A stretch of DNA of 64,000 nucleotides. It comes from Apostichopus japonicus. Taxonomy: Eukaryota > Echinodermata > Holothuroidea > Aspidochirotida > Stichopodidae. Both the position numbers and the translations under genes were made by a program. Shown here one piece after another: positions 22,301-35,000 of this stretch; position 1 is the stretch's first letter; each line of letters opens with the position of its first letter. The stretch lies in NCBI RefSeq assembly GCF_037975245.1, contig NC_092577.1:31397898-31461897 (forward strand), given 5' to 3'. The notes beneath the pieces were generated by a model. It did not search any database. It saw nothing but the letters and a program-made list of their open reading frames with translations, and was not told where the DNA came from.

Positions 22301-25300
22301 TTTGTCAATCAGAATAAATCAATTTTGACATGTTGCGGGAAATACTTTGTACATCAACGTTGGCCCCTTGAATAGCTTGCCGCCAAATAAGTGATTCACT
22401 GGAACCAGTTCTCAAATGAATATTTCTAGCTATCAACTAAAATTACGATTTAATAATAGAAATTTTGCAAATTGAAATTTTGCATCTGGCTCTTTCAAAT
22501 CGAGGTCACCAAAGGTTGCAAGGTACTCTGTAAGGATATAAACTCTGGTTGGACTCAGCTTCAAATATATAAAGGGACACGTCGTAATGATAATGAAAAC
22601 TGCGTCATATTTTGCATTTCCATGACAGCCGGCAACTATATATCACAGACGAAATATGTCTCTGTAAATTTGAATAGTTAATAGTTTTGAATGCGTTACT
22701 CCCTTGGAGGGGGGGGGTGGGGACGAGCCTGTTACTATTATAAAAGCTGTTAACTAGCTTTCAAAGCTTTTAAAGATACGGACTTATTTTATAACAAGCT
22801 TTTCAAGACGCAAATGGTGTCTGCACACAAAAATAAAATAGTTTAAATAGATTTTTAACCATTAATGAGTCCATCCTTGCATGTGATAATTATAAACTCG
22901 TGTTGGCCGTAAAACAATGGTTATTATCGCCGACATTCCCTCTTCTGGTATACAAGACGCTGTGTGGACCGAGGAGGGTGTGTGTGTGAGGGGCGGGAGG
23001 GGGGGGGGAGCGGCCAGTGTGTCTCTGACGTAAAATGGAACGTAAATATTGGGGAAAGCCTTCACTTTAAATACTTCACACATTTCATGTTAAGCTCTTA
23101 TAGCTTGGGTAGGCTATATTTGTACAGCCCCTTTTTTTTATTGATGGAATTAAAATTCCTATTAAAAATCTTTTGACTTGTAAATTTCCGTCAGAATTCC
23201 ACATCTGTAAAAACAAAAGTGTATATTCCCTAATTGTTGTTATTTACATATACGCTGACAGTAAGTAAGGTTAAATACTATCGTTAGCGTTGCCAGATTA
23301 TCTAACTTAGAACTACAATGACGTACATATCATCAACTTTATAGTCACAATACTATACGGTGATTTTAATATCCCAGTTTTTGCTCGCTCATGTGGGGTG
23401 TTAGCTCCATGTTTGTTTGTGTTCAGCGAGTCGTGCGACAGCACGCTTTCAGCACATTTTATTCAAATGTAATCTTTAAGAACAGGAATGAATCGAAAAT
23501 GGTTAAATGCCTCAATATTTCTACGAATCAAGAAATGTCTTAGTGATTCAATATTGGATCTGGTGTTATAATCTATTGATATTTAAATGCGAAGCAAAAA
23601 ATAGATAAATTCATAAATAAATAGATAAACGTTCAATGATGTTATTGAAAGCGAGAATGAATATTACAAACCTTTTTTAATATTTTAATCCGTAATTACG
23701 ACGACGAAAAAAAAATAACTCCCGATTGAAACAAACGATGTCGTGTACTACTGACAGGTGCATGTGAAACTTACAAACTTCAAGATGTAATAAAGCTGTT
23801 CCTTGTAAGACTTTTCTTTCCCGTTTAATCTTGATCGAAAAAACCTTCTTCTATAGCCGACACATAGTAGTAGGATAGAATCACCCAGACAGGTAATTCC
23901 AATCGAATTTGACTAGCCACTGTAATGCTATACTATCCAATTCCATAGCGGAACACTCCATCATTATACGTTTAACCGTAGTGTCCGTCGCCTAGGGAAC
24001 GGAAGTCCGCTATAGAGGTGGCATAGAGGTTAAAAGAAAAACATATTCCCTGTGTTTCATCGTCTTGCTCTAATTGGGACTTATCTTAAATCCGTCCATA
24101 ACAGCACGCCAACCAACCGTATCAAATCCTTCCGCGAAATTAATTTCTTTCTCATTATCCAACCCGTTTTGAAAACTCTCCAACATGCCTAAACCTGATC
24201 AGACGGTTTCAGACTCAAAAAAAAAAATTTCCGTTTTAAAATCTGATGGAAAAGTTCCAACTCGTCCCTTTTGTAGCACTTAGTTTAGTTGTACATTATG
24301 ACATGGGTTGGTATTACGTATGAATGGTTGGCGTCCATGTCGAAATATAAATATTAAACTTGACAGTGAATTAATGTCGCTTGTCTTTCGTCCTTGGTAA
24401 GGTCCTTCAACCAGCTCAGTTGCGTGCAAATTTGAGTCCCGAAATTTTGGGTTCGTATACTGCAGATTCTTGCATGGTCATCAGAAATATAAATGAAAAG
24501 AGTGGTACATGAGAGTGGGTGGGAGAGGTGGGTGAGTGGGGTGAAGTGGGTAGAGGTGAAGTGGGTGGGCGAGTTGAACTGAAGTGGGGGAGATGTGAGA
24601 TGATGATATGTGGCTGGGTCTGGTCACAATATCAGAAAAGAGAATTCCAGAGATTTAGTGTATTTTAAATATGAATATCTTGAAGACCGGAATAGCTAGA
24701 AAAGCATAAGTACTAGCATTCATATTTATGCCCCTTTTTTGGGGGAGGGGGGGGGCTTAAACTATGACATACCAAAATTAACGTTCTGCCTAGTAGAGTA
24801 ATTAATTTGAACGGTCTGCAAACATTCAAAGTTAATTGCCTATACCTCCGAGGTCAACCTTTAAGGTCACAATTCTTGCATAACTCGTGACACCAGACAG
24901 ATTGGGTTCGACGAAAGTGGAAAAGATCAAGCCGCGTGAAAGAGAACACACCATTGTTAATTAAGTTTCTTAATTTAATTTAATAACTTTTGTCATATCC
25001 CATAGGTTATTATAGGAAAATAAACAGAGGACCAGTGTTGTGTGTAAACATGTTTTTCAAACCATCGTATAGCCTATACCGCCAGAGATGTACACCTGGG
25101 AACTTCAATACATTGTAATGAACTCTCAAGGTAATCATCTAAATGAATTTCCTCCACCATCATAATTAGGTTATAGCCGTTTCTAACCGTTGTACCTTGA
25201 CACGTAGACATAACGACGACATCACATCACTGTATACTCTGTACGATTTAGACATTACCCCAGTAAAAGGGATCCGTGGCCAAAGCTGAAAAAGGAACGA

Positions 25301-25549
25301 TGTGGGTGCGTGCAGGGCGGGCGTGCCTTGGACGGTAGGGGAGGGGATGGGATCCGCGGGTGAGAAGAAAGGCAGATGGACACCGTGGAAAATGCTTTCA
25401 CTTGTTTATTGTTGCTTTGAAATGATAGGGATAGGGAAAAAATATATGAAACTATGTGTGATACAAGGAATTGGCAGAATAACCAAACTGTTTTTTTTTT
25501 TTGTTTTTTTTGGCAAACTTGTACAATGGAGTTAGAAGAGACGGTAACC
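19371..25549. other. Long noncoding stretch, no gene recognised
   Basis: AT-rich DNA with C or G homopolymers (e.g. 19747-19760, 20101-20107, 22709-22717, 24739-24755) and short chance ORFs only. A 5' UTR exon and promoter of the LRR-Ig gene probably lie here but I cannot place them. The G/A-rich patch at 24510-24600 is a degenerate GTGGG-type simple repeat. Confidence 0.5.
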
Positions 25550-26029
25550 TAAGGTGACCAGACGTCCCCGATTTTTGGGGACAGTCCCCGATTACAGTGT
25601 GCTGTCCCCGATGAACAAGTGTCCCTGAAAATGTCCCCGATTCGTCAAAATGTTCAGGAATTTCGAAAATATCCGACATTATTAGTAAAATAATTGTAAA
25701 AACAAAATTTAGTCAATTGATCAGTCGCGGAACGGAACTATAACCAGTATTTCAGGTGGGCCAGTGTAAAGTGGAATATGCTAGATCGATCTAGCCTAGC
25801 ACTCTTTCGTAAAGTAAGTAAGTAAATTTCCTCTAAGAAAAGCTAAATTTTTGAAATAAACTTGATTGTAACAGTGCTTCTAAGTATCACCATTTTACAT
25901 CTAAGCACCTTAGGCACTTGAACATTTTCCAAAGGGGAGGGGGAAACACCCCCTCCCCTTAGACCCCTCCCCGATATCAATCACGCAATATATGTACTTG
26001 ATTCCAGCCAGGCAAATATGGTCACCTTA
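25550..26029. mobile_element. hAT-like MITE with TAAGGTGACCA ends
   Basis: Left end TAAGGTGACCAGACGTCCCC, right end TATGGTCACCTTA, matching inverted repeats. The left subterminal region repeats GTCCCCGAT. Near the right end is the GC-rich hairpin module also found in the other MITEs (25930-25975). Flanks CGGTAACC and CGGCGTAACC are similar but not an exact 8-bp duplication, so the insertion is old or rearranged. Confidence 0.75.
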
Positions 26030-28920
26030 CGGCGTAACCCACATTCCGAATTTAAATTGCGTTATCCGTGTAGGTACTCATGCATACGCCTTTAGTTGAT
26101 TCCCGCTGTGTCAATGTTGTCTAGTATGGTTACATTTCAAATCATAACTTTTGTGTCTGAAGGAAAGAAAACGAAGGATGTTTGTAATTAAAGACTGGAC
26201 CGCCATTACTCAACAGGCACTAATAGAGAGACCGACCATTAACTATTATACAGAAGTCATCGACCATGCCAGACTGACTGTTTCCCGTCTGCGCGTGCGT
26301 AGTAGGGAGACACTGTTGATTTGAAATAAACTTAAACAAAATACATATATTATAGACTTCTGGGGTTAGCTGAAGCTGTATAGGATGTTAGAACTGCATA
26401 TACTAGTGTTGATATATATGCACATTCTGTTTGCATTCTTCTCCAAACCGTTGTGTGCATTTGCAGAGTGAGTAAAGCAATACGCTAAAAACAGCTGTTT
26501 TCAGAGTGTACATACAAGGGATTGTGGTGCTACCCCCCCTCACCCCCTCCCACACCGGCCAGTGAAGAATATAAAAAAAAACGTTTCAAATCGACGTCAA
26601 GTCGGTCTCAGAATTGGTGCCGAATCCAGTGTGGTCTTACACACATGAATATAAGGATAAAACACAAATAGCGCTAAAGCTTTCTGGCGGAGACTCCCTC
26701 TTGATCACCCATAAAACATTGAGATGCATTTCAGAGAATTGAATTCCTATATTCATTTTATGTCACATATGTCATTTTATGTAACTTACACACTTTCTGT
26801 TTTTTGGGGGGGACGGGGGCTATTCAATTTACACTTTAGGTAACATTTTGTGTGAAAAGGACACAATATACCCCCCCCCCCACCGTCCTCACTATAGAAG
26901 AAAAAATGCATGTTTGTTGCTCTTATATATCTTAGTGTTTTCATCTTTTCTTGAATAGCCTCTCTTTATTTGCCGCATATTAATAGGTAGTGATCTTCTC
27001 TATACATATGAACCACGTGAAGTAGTAACGGAAATTTTCTTGTTCTTTCCGTTTCTTTTTAGTTGCCTTATCTTTTGTTTAATCCAACTTGACTGACGAG
27101 AGGAAACAAAAGATAATTAAATCCATATCGGATAGAGTTAATCCGTGTACATACGGCCAGCACAATATGCAGACAAGACGCAACATAGGTCTACTACAGT
27201 CTCCCCGATGCTCGGGTGTAAGGACTGCTTGTAAATTGATAATCTCAGGAAACCATTTGAGGAAGGACGTTCAGATTTTTCTTTTACACATTTGGCATCA
27301 GAAGTTCCTACGTTTAAAAACATTTTCCCTAGAAAGGTATATTAACAGTTTTTTGGACGAGGGACGGGGATGAATCATATGTTGGAAAGCATAATAAGTA
27401 GTCCTACACGTTATGTCCCCAAATAAGCCCATCCCACACCCCCCCCCCCCACCTCTCCCAACTAAAATGTTACATTGAGTAAAACTGATCAATCTAAAGC
27501 AAAGCATATACAGAATTTTTATTTGTGGCCCAATATGATGATCTTTAAACACAACCTAGACTTGGAAATAACCACTTTTCATCACGACACCTTGAAGGAA
27601 CATATAAATTATAGCGTACTGAAACGCGTAACGATCATATTTTGTTGTGAGAAACAAAATTTATAAAGTTAAAGAGCGCTAACCAAGAGGGGAAATTTCT
27701 TCACCCCGAGCACCACCCCCAGGACAAGAATTTGCGACTTGGTGGCCATCCCTTTATTTGATAAAGGCCCTTTTCGTCACAAAAACCATTATCTTGCCAA
27801 ATGTAAGTCTCACTTATTTCTCATAATCATTTGCAGGCTTATAACTTTCCGGAAACTCCATGGTTGTTCAGGCAATTACAGAACTGTTTTGATTAACACG
27901 ACCAAATGCCAAAATAATTTCGGTCAGATAGATGAAAAGAAATAGCGCCACCTATTTAACCAATGACTACGCACACCCTCCTCCATAGTGGTGACCTAGA
28001 TGATGCAGCAAAAAGTTATGAGGTAACTTCCTTGCCAAGGTAATGTAAATGACCCTAAGGGAATAAGTTGTGTCGTTGTTAAACCTTCCCAACTAAGATG
28101 ACGCAAATCCCTCGAGTTTTAGGAAACTCCATTTTCATTGGCCTTCATCACTTAACAGTAACCTTAACAGCTTTTCTAGTTCACATGGTTTGTATTGCTA
28201 TTAGTAGGCAAGCTTTTTGTTTAAAGACTAGCTGTTTTCAAGAAAGGAGAGATCTCACACAAAATGTGATCGTTCTTGAAAACAAAACATAGCAGTTTAT
28301 TCGATTTATTTCATTTTTTAAATTTACTTAGATTCAATCTGTTTTTTTTTCGGGGGGGGGGGGTTGGGTGGGGTGGTTGGAAGAGTTGGGGAGCTTGGTG
28401 GGGTAGAAATTTGAGAGGTTCTAAAAACCCCTTGAAGTTTATCACCTCAACGCAGCAAGTTGTCAAATACCCTTTCCCTTCCATTTCCATTCTCTTTAAA
28501 ACATATAATTAACTAAAACCATACATCTAAAATAAACTTTAAATCTGTTGATGTAGCCATCCATTGTGGGCTTTTCAGCCTTTTCACATAGTCCATCCTA
28601 TTTTAAAATCCAAATGCAGTTATTTTTGTCAATATAATTCATACCAGCTGTAAATCATTTTTCACTAGTGTGAAAAGAAAACAACTTCTGCTTGTTTCAA
28701 CATTTATAACTACAGTTGTCAAGAGCCAGGTCGACCCTTATAGAAAAATATTTTACCAGCCCCCCTTTGACCACACCTCTCTGACCCAAACCCCCCCCCC
28801 CCCCCCTCATACATGCACGCTATGGAAGATTTAAATTCAACATATTTTAATAGTACTGTACAAGCAACAAAAATGACTAAAAAGATCAAAATTCTGTTTC
28901 CATAATTGGACAATTTTATG
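26030..28920. other. Noncoding; contains a hairpin, otherwise nothing
   Basis: No gene seen. C-rich tracts occur at 26871-26882, 27440-27452 and 28793-28808, with a G tract at 28353-28363. A structured inverted repeat at 28234-28283 is listed separately. Confidence 0.45.
28234..28283. repeat. Nested inverted repeat (potential hairpin)
   Basis: GTTTTCAAGAA at 28234-28244 pairs perfectly with TTCTTGAAAAC at 28273-28283. Inside it GATCTCACA and TGTGATC form a second, imperfect stem around a CAAAA-type loop. The whole 50-nt segment could fold as one hairpin. Confidence 0.8.
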
Positions 28921-28922
28921 TA

Positions 28923-28928
28923 TTTATT
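28923..28928 (-). terminator. Candidate poly(A) signal for RPL7
   Basis: Minus-strand AATAAA about 127 bases past the RPL7 stop codon, a normal distance for the short 3' UTRs of ribosomal protein mRNAs. An ATTAAA variant lies closer, at 28980-28985. Confidence 0.55.
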
Positions 28929-29054
28929 GTACTATTCCATGAACAGACATATATCCACCAAGGGTTGTTTTCAGTGACTTTTAATACATCCCTTGACTAA
29001 ATAAAGCCAATACCACCGCCGATCTCATGGCCGCCTCTCCCGCTAACAGCATCC

Positions 29055-32000
29055 TTAATTCATCCTCCTGATGAGCTGGTTGATGTAGTTCTCTCTGTTG
29101 CCGTAGTCACCACCCTCGACCCAGTGGTTACCCTTCTTCCTGTACCCTCCCCTTGGTGGGTTCAGTTTGAACGGCCACAGAAAGTTGCTGACCCTCTTGA
29201 AGTCGGGACCCACTGTGTACATTTCGTGGATGATATCCTCAATGCAGATGATATTCTTCCTTCCTGTAAATTAAAAAAAAAAAATAGGGGAAAAAAGAGA
29301 CCAGAAAGTCAAAAGACTTAGTGATTCCTTGCCCATATGATAATAAACTTTAGGTAGAAGATTTTCTAACGATCTGAAATGCTGAGCAGAAATGGCAAGT
29401 CTTGCAGAATGGAGTAATGCATATCTATGCAAAGAGGGTCGAAGGTCACACAAACTTCACTTCTGTAAAATTCTACTTATTCTGACTATAACCAACAATT
29501 GACCTTGAATGACCTTTGACCTACATGAAAAACAATAGGGATTATCTTCTCATCAAAGGCTACCAACATACCAAGTTTAAGTTCAGGAAACTTTTCTTCT
29601 TGAGATATTGTATTCACAAGGTTTACAGCCTTTGACCTCTGGTGACCTCAAATAACCATTAGCCTCCATGAAAAACACTAGGGATCATCAGTACACCAAA
29701 GGCTACCAATATACAAAGTTAAAGCAACTTTTACTTCTTGAGATATCGTGTTTACACGGTTTTCAGACTTTGACCTGTAGTGACCTTTGACCTTCATGGA
29801 AAACATGAAAAACCATGTCGGACGCCATCAGTTGGAGTTTCACAAGTTATTGCCCCCAAGAGCCATAATTGACCTTTGGTGACCTTGGATTACATAACGT
29901 TTATTTAGTAAAACGTGCATCTACTTCATTCACAATATGTCCCAATATATCAGCCATGTCAGACTTCGTCACTGGAAGTTGTTGCAAAAATTAACGTAAG
30001 TGGACATTTTTTTGCCCATAAGCAACCTTGAATGACCTTGGATGGCGATTTTATGAAAAATGTTCCCCTTGATGAAGTGCACTCCATCCTTAAATTGTTA
30101 TGCACTCCAATGTACGTACACAATGTTATTGCTAAAAAGGTATCAAATCCAACCGTTGGCACCTCATAACTTAAGAACCAGGTGTCCGATCGAAGTGGGA
30201 GTTAGTTTCGTCTATAGAGCACACAGAGCTCTATCATATATTAAAATATTGACAAACATTTTTTTCTTTGCCTTGTATCTCCTAAAATGAGCATATTTAT
30301 AAAAAAAACATGTCGGACCCTGTCAATGGAAGTTTGTTTTCAGCCTTTGACCTCTGGTGACCCCAAATGACCTTTGACCTCCATGAAAAATAACAGGGAT
30401 AATCTAATCACTAAGATTTACCAACATACTATGTTTAAAGCTCAAGTCAACTTTACTATTTGAGATATCATGTTTACATGGTTTTCAGCTTTTGACCTCT
30501 GGTGACCTCAAATGACCTTTGGCTCCCATGAAAAACCATAGGGATTACCTGCTCACCAAGGGCTATCAACACACAAAGTTTAAAGTTCAAGCATCTTTTA
30601 CTTCTTGAGATATCGTGTTTACAAGTTTTTTTAACTTTTGACCTCTGGTGACCCCAAATGACCTTTGACCTTCATGAAAAACAATAGATATTTTTTGCTC
30701 ACCAAGGGCTATCTACACACCAAGTTTAAAGTTCATGCATCTTTTACTGGCTGAGATATCATGTTTACATGGCTTTCCGCCTTTGACCTCTGGTAACCCT
30801 AAATGACCTTTGACCTCCATGAAAAAGAGTTGGGATCATCTGCTATCCTAGGTCAATCCACAGTCTAATTTTCAAGTTGAAGCATCTTGTACTTCTTGAG
30901 ATACCGTGTTTACAATTTTTCCCGTCTATGACCTCTGGTGACCTCTCAAATGACCCTTGACCTCCATGAAAAAAGATAGAGACCATCTACTCACTAAGGG
31001 CTACCCACATACTAAGTTTGAAATTCCAAAAACTTTTACTCCCTGAGATATTGTGCTTACAAGGTTTTCAGACTTTGACCTCTGTTGACCTCAAATGACC
31101 TTTGACCTCCATGAAAAACAATAGGGATCATCTACTTACCAAGGGCTACCCACATACCAAGTTTGAAGTTCATCCAACTTTAACTTCTTGAGATACCGTG
31201 TTTACAAGAAAAGCGTCACATACACACACACATACATACATACATACATACACACACACGCCATCACCATCGCATAGATTCCTTCGGCCTTCGGCAAGGA
31301 ATCAAAAAAGAAATGAAGTTGCTGGTGAGTTTATTTCAAAAGTTTGTACATCGAGCTGAACAAGACACTGAATATTGTTTCCGTCCAAGAGAAACCAGTA
31401 GAGTGGCTTTCAAACAGTATTCCATAAATAATCAAGATCAGAACAAGATTTATACCTTGTGATGCTGGCAGGGGAAATATTTTCCCATTCGATTCATTCG
31501 ACTCTGGATACAAGTCTTAGGAAAATGGATTTGAGCATTTTGCACCAGAACTGGGAAATTAGAAATACTGCCTACGGTATCCTGAATATATCGGGAGAGG
31601 CAACATTCCAGTGTGTGATTATCGATGCAAACAACTATAAACAAATATTGCTAAGCCCAGGAAATTATATTGACCCTAGTACAGTCCCAGGAGTGAACTA
31701 TATTTGAGATGGCAGCATACACTTTTACATGTCAAGTAGAGCGGTCGGTTTCAATTGTAACACTTACATTATAAGGTTTGCAAATGTTGTCAATTTAAAA
31801 AAGCACCCTCTAGGAAGGAAACAACAAACTGTTGGTACTATTTTGAATCACAATAGCAAAACAGCTAGCACCTTCATAGTTTCATACACACTGAAGGGTT
31901 TTTACCAGAAGGGAAATAGACTTCGATGGATGGGAAAGGAGGATGTTGCATATATTCACTTCAACGAAAAATAATACTTGAAAGCCAAGATGTAGATAAA

Positions 32001-35000
32001 TCAGTTAAGGCTTGTTGAACGTTCATAACTTCTATAGGCTATATCGATACAATATGACCTGGAGCTTTTAGAAATTTCTCATAAAAATTAAAGGTGGGCT
32101 GGGCCAGCTCCCCAATCCAGAGATACATTCACTACGTGAAGCATGACAAAACTACATCTACAAGAAGGCTCAGAAGGCCTACAAGTATGTTTCTGAAGTT
32201 ATCGTGTTCACAAAGTTGTCAGACTTTGGCTTTGTCGACCTCAAAAGACTTTCAACTGGAGGTTCCTTCCAACCTTACTGAGATGTATCATCCTTGTAGT
32301 TCAACCACCATGAACTTTTTTAGTCATAGCGTTTTAAAGCCCACGGTGTCACACAACACACACACCATCGACACCACCATTACATTGATTCAGTTTCCCA
32401 AGGAATCCACAAAAAAAATTGGATTGCCCTTCTGGAAACGAACAACATGCTGATCAAGAGACTCACCGAGTTCCTTCTCAATGATGGCATTGTCTGTGAG
32501 GGGAATGCGAGAGCCCCTGATTTTTCCGTAACCACGTTTGTAGATGAGCTCACGGACAGACTTCAGGTTCGGGTAGCTGTAAAGGTACAAAGTTCCAATA
32601 TCATTTAGTTCTTTGCCACAACATTTATATCAAAGATATTACAGAAAGTAGCAAGGCACATAAAACGAATCGTTGTGAAACAACGCGATTTTGAATACCG
32701 ACACTCCATCTTCAAGAATCACGAAATCAAGATATAATATTAAGCAAGCAAAACAGTGGACAGACTCCTTCCCTTTCTTCACAATATAAATACATAGATG
32801 CCAACTAAGTGACAAAACATATCAACAGGGAAAATTGTGAAAGGAAGCACTCCAAAAAATCCAGGGGGCTTGTCTAGTAGAGCGCTCCCATAAGCAAATA
32901 GAGAGAACAATACAAAGAAACGGTGACACTTATATCCACCCACACACCAACCCAATACGTTCCATTTGAAACATTAAAAAAAAAAATAACATACACCATT
33001 GATCAAGCAAGACAGCAGGTACATATTCCTTGACTTCTGCCCGCTAGATGTCCCCCACCCCCTCCCTTCCCCATCTGACTTAGAACTTTCCACACCCTAT
33101 TCCAAGAGAGAGAATATTTCACCTGCTGTATGTTATGTCAAATATATTAGTACTATGTCCAGTCCCACCGATGTACTATAGTTAAAGATGGATGAATACA
33201 CTGTAAACTGTGTCACATTATCATGAGTGTTCATAGCTTTCAAACACATTGACAATGTATAGCAGCTCTAATCACTAAAAATCTCATCTTACCCCCAAGC
33301 AACGTATGGCTCTACCAATCGCAGCATGTTCAGCGTTGCCTTGTTCAGACGGATGAACACGCCGTTCTGGATCTGCCTCAGACGAAAGAGTTGAAGGATT
33401 TTACGGACCTTCGGGCTGACTCCATTGATACTGTAAATACAAGCAAGTATTAAAAACGTCAGCAAACTGTGTCACAGAGTCAAAATTATGTAAAATTATT
33501 ATATCAACTTGAAAGCAACTTGGTAGATGCTCCTTACTAGCAGAAAACCCCCGCCCCCCCGCCAAAAAGGAAAACAAAACAGGCTGGTTAGAGCTCTTGC
33601 ATGCATGCATCCATCATCGCACGGGATGAAGATGAAGAAGGAGTGTTAGCTCAGTGGTAAACGTCGGTGCCTTTCAATCATAAGGTCCCGAGTTCGAGTC
33701 ACTCCAAGATTAATGTATGTCGTCCAGTTACAGAGTTGTTGACAATTGAAAATTCATAGTCATGGACGTTAAATATGAATGTAAGAGACTCAGCTTGCTG
33801 CTTTGATAAGCCAATGATGGCTTCTTCCCGAGTTCCTGCTTACAGGAGGATCTAAAATACATACACACAAGATAAATAGAACTACACTGATACTGCTGCA
33901 ATGCATGTTCTAACGAGTGATCATAGTTTGCCAGTTGGGTACATTTCCATTCAAGAGAGTACTTGTATATGAAAATTAAATGCCTTGTTTTGGCTATGGA
34001 TGAGAGTTTGTCCAGTAGCTTGCTTCACTTACCCTCTGATTCTGATCACAAATGCAAGTTTGGGCTCATCTGGGACATAGTAGTTGCCGTGCTTGCGTGC
34101 TTCCCGAGAGAGACGGATCTTGTCTTGCTCTTGTTTCTTGTAGGTGAGCGCATACTTCTCAGCCCGATGGAAGATTTCTCGCCTCTTCTTTACACGGTTC
34201 TGAAGAAAAGAAAGAAGCAGATGACGATGAACAAAACGAAGAAAAGACAGTCTACACAAAACAGTCGATAAGCTTAAATGAAAGCTTCCAATACACTTAG
34301 GGCAACAGTGCTAATACTGCCCCACACAAAGTGACAATAGGCAATAAACTAGGCTCCTGGTTGGTTTCATAACATAAGTGGACAGATAGGAGGAATTCTA
34401 CCAAATTACCAAAAGAAGAAACATGCAGTATTAGGGTTTGCCCTGGTATTCATTTTGTGATGTGACTGCGTCTCTGTTATTTGCGAACACCGCGCAAAAT
34501 CATTACCAACATTGCCACCTCACTGTTTCAGAGAAGGAATAAAAAATGCGATGTTTGCAATCCAACTTATTTTTATACCATGCCATCATCTGACATTGAA
34601 AACTTGGCTGTGAACACTAAATTATAGCAACAAATAAAAGCTCTTCTGCCTATTTGACATAGCATTTGTATCTAATTTATTGTTAGGATGATTCACATTA
34701 GGGATGTTTAACAAAATTTTCCAGGCAATCATGCCCCCCCCCCCCTCCCCCCCCCAACCCGGTATGCTCACGCTCTCAAGACAGTTACCGCCTCTCAAAT
34801 GAGAAACCTAGGGAAGGCAAGTATATACACTATGAAGGGTCGTGTTTAGAAGGTTTAAAGTGTGAAGGATATTCTAACATAACAGATGGACAATGCACAA
34901 GTATGAAATTTCTGAACTGTTGTTCCCTAAATGAGATATTTACATGCTTGAGGGCTGCCTGAGTGTGATGAAGTTGTCCTGGAGGCAAGGTGGTTAGTAC

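Noticed and set aside
32094-32453. 119-codon plus-strand ORF in RPL7 intron 5
   Set aside because: It overlaps the diverged copy of the tandem repeat end and has no recognisable domain.
33640-33706. Genuine tRNA gene
   Set aside because: The A and B boxes are good, but the anticodon arm is poor and the sequence continues into a tailed SINE body that is repeated at 41.7 kb.
34430-34640. Box C/D snoRNA in RPL7 intron 2 (minus-strand ATGATGG ... CTGA)
   Set aside because: The C box is imperfect, the flanks do not pair into a terminal stem, and no guide sequence could be recognised.
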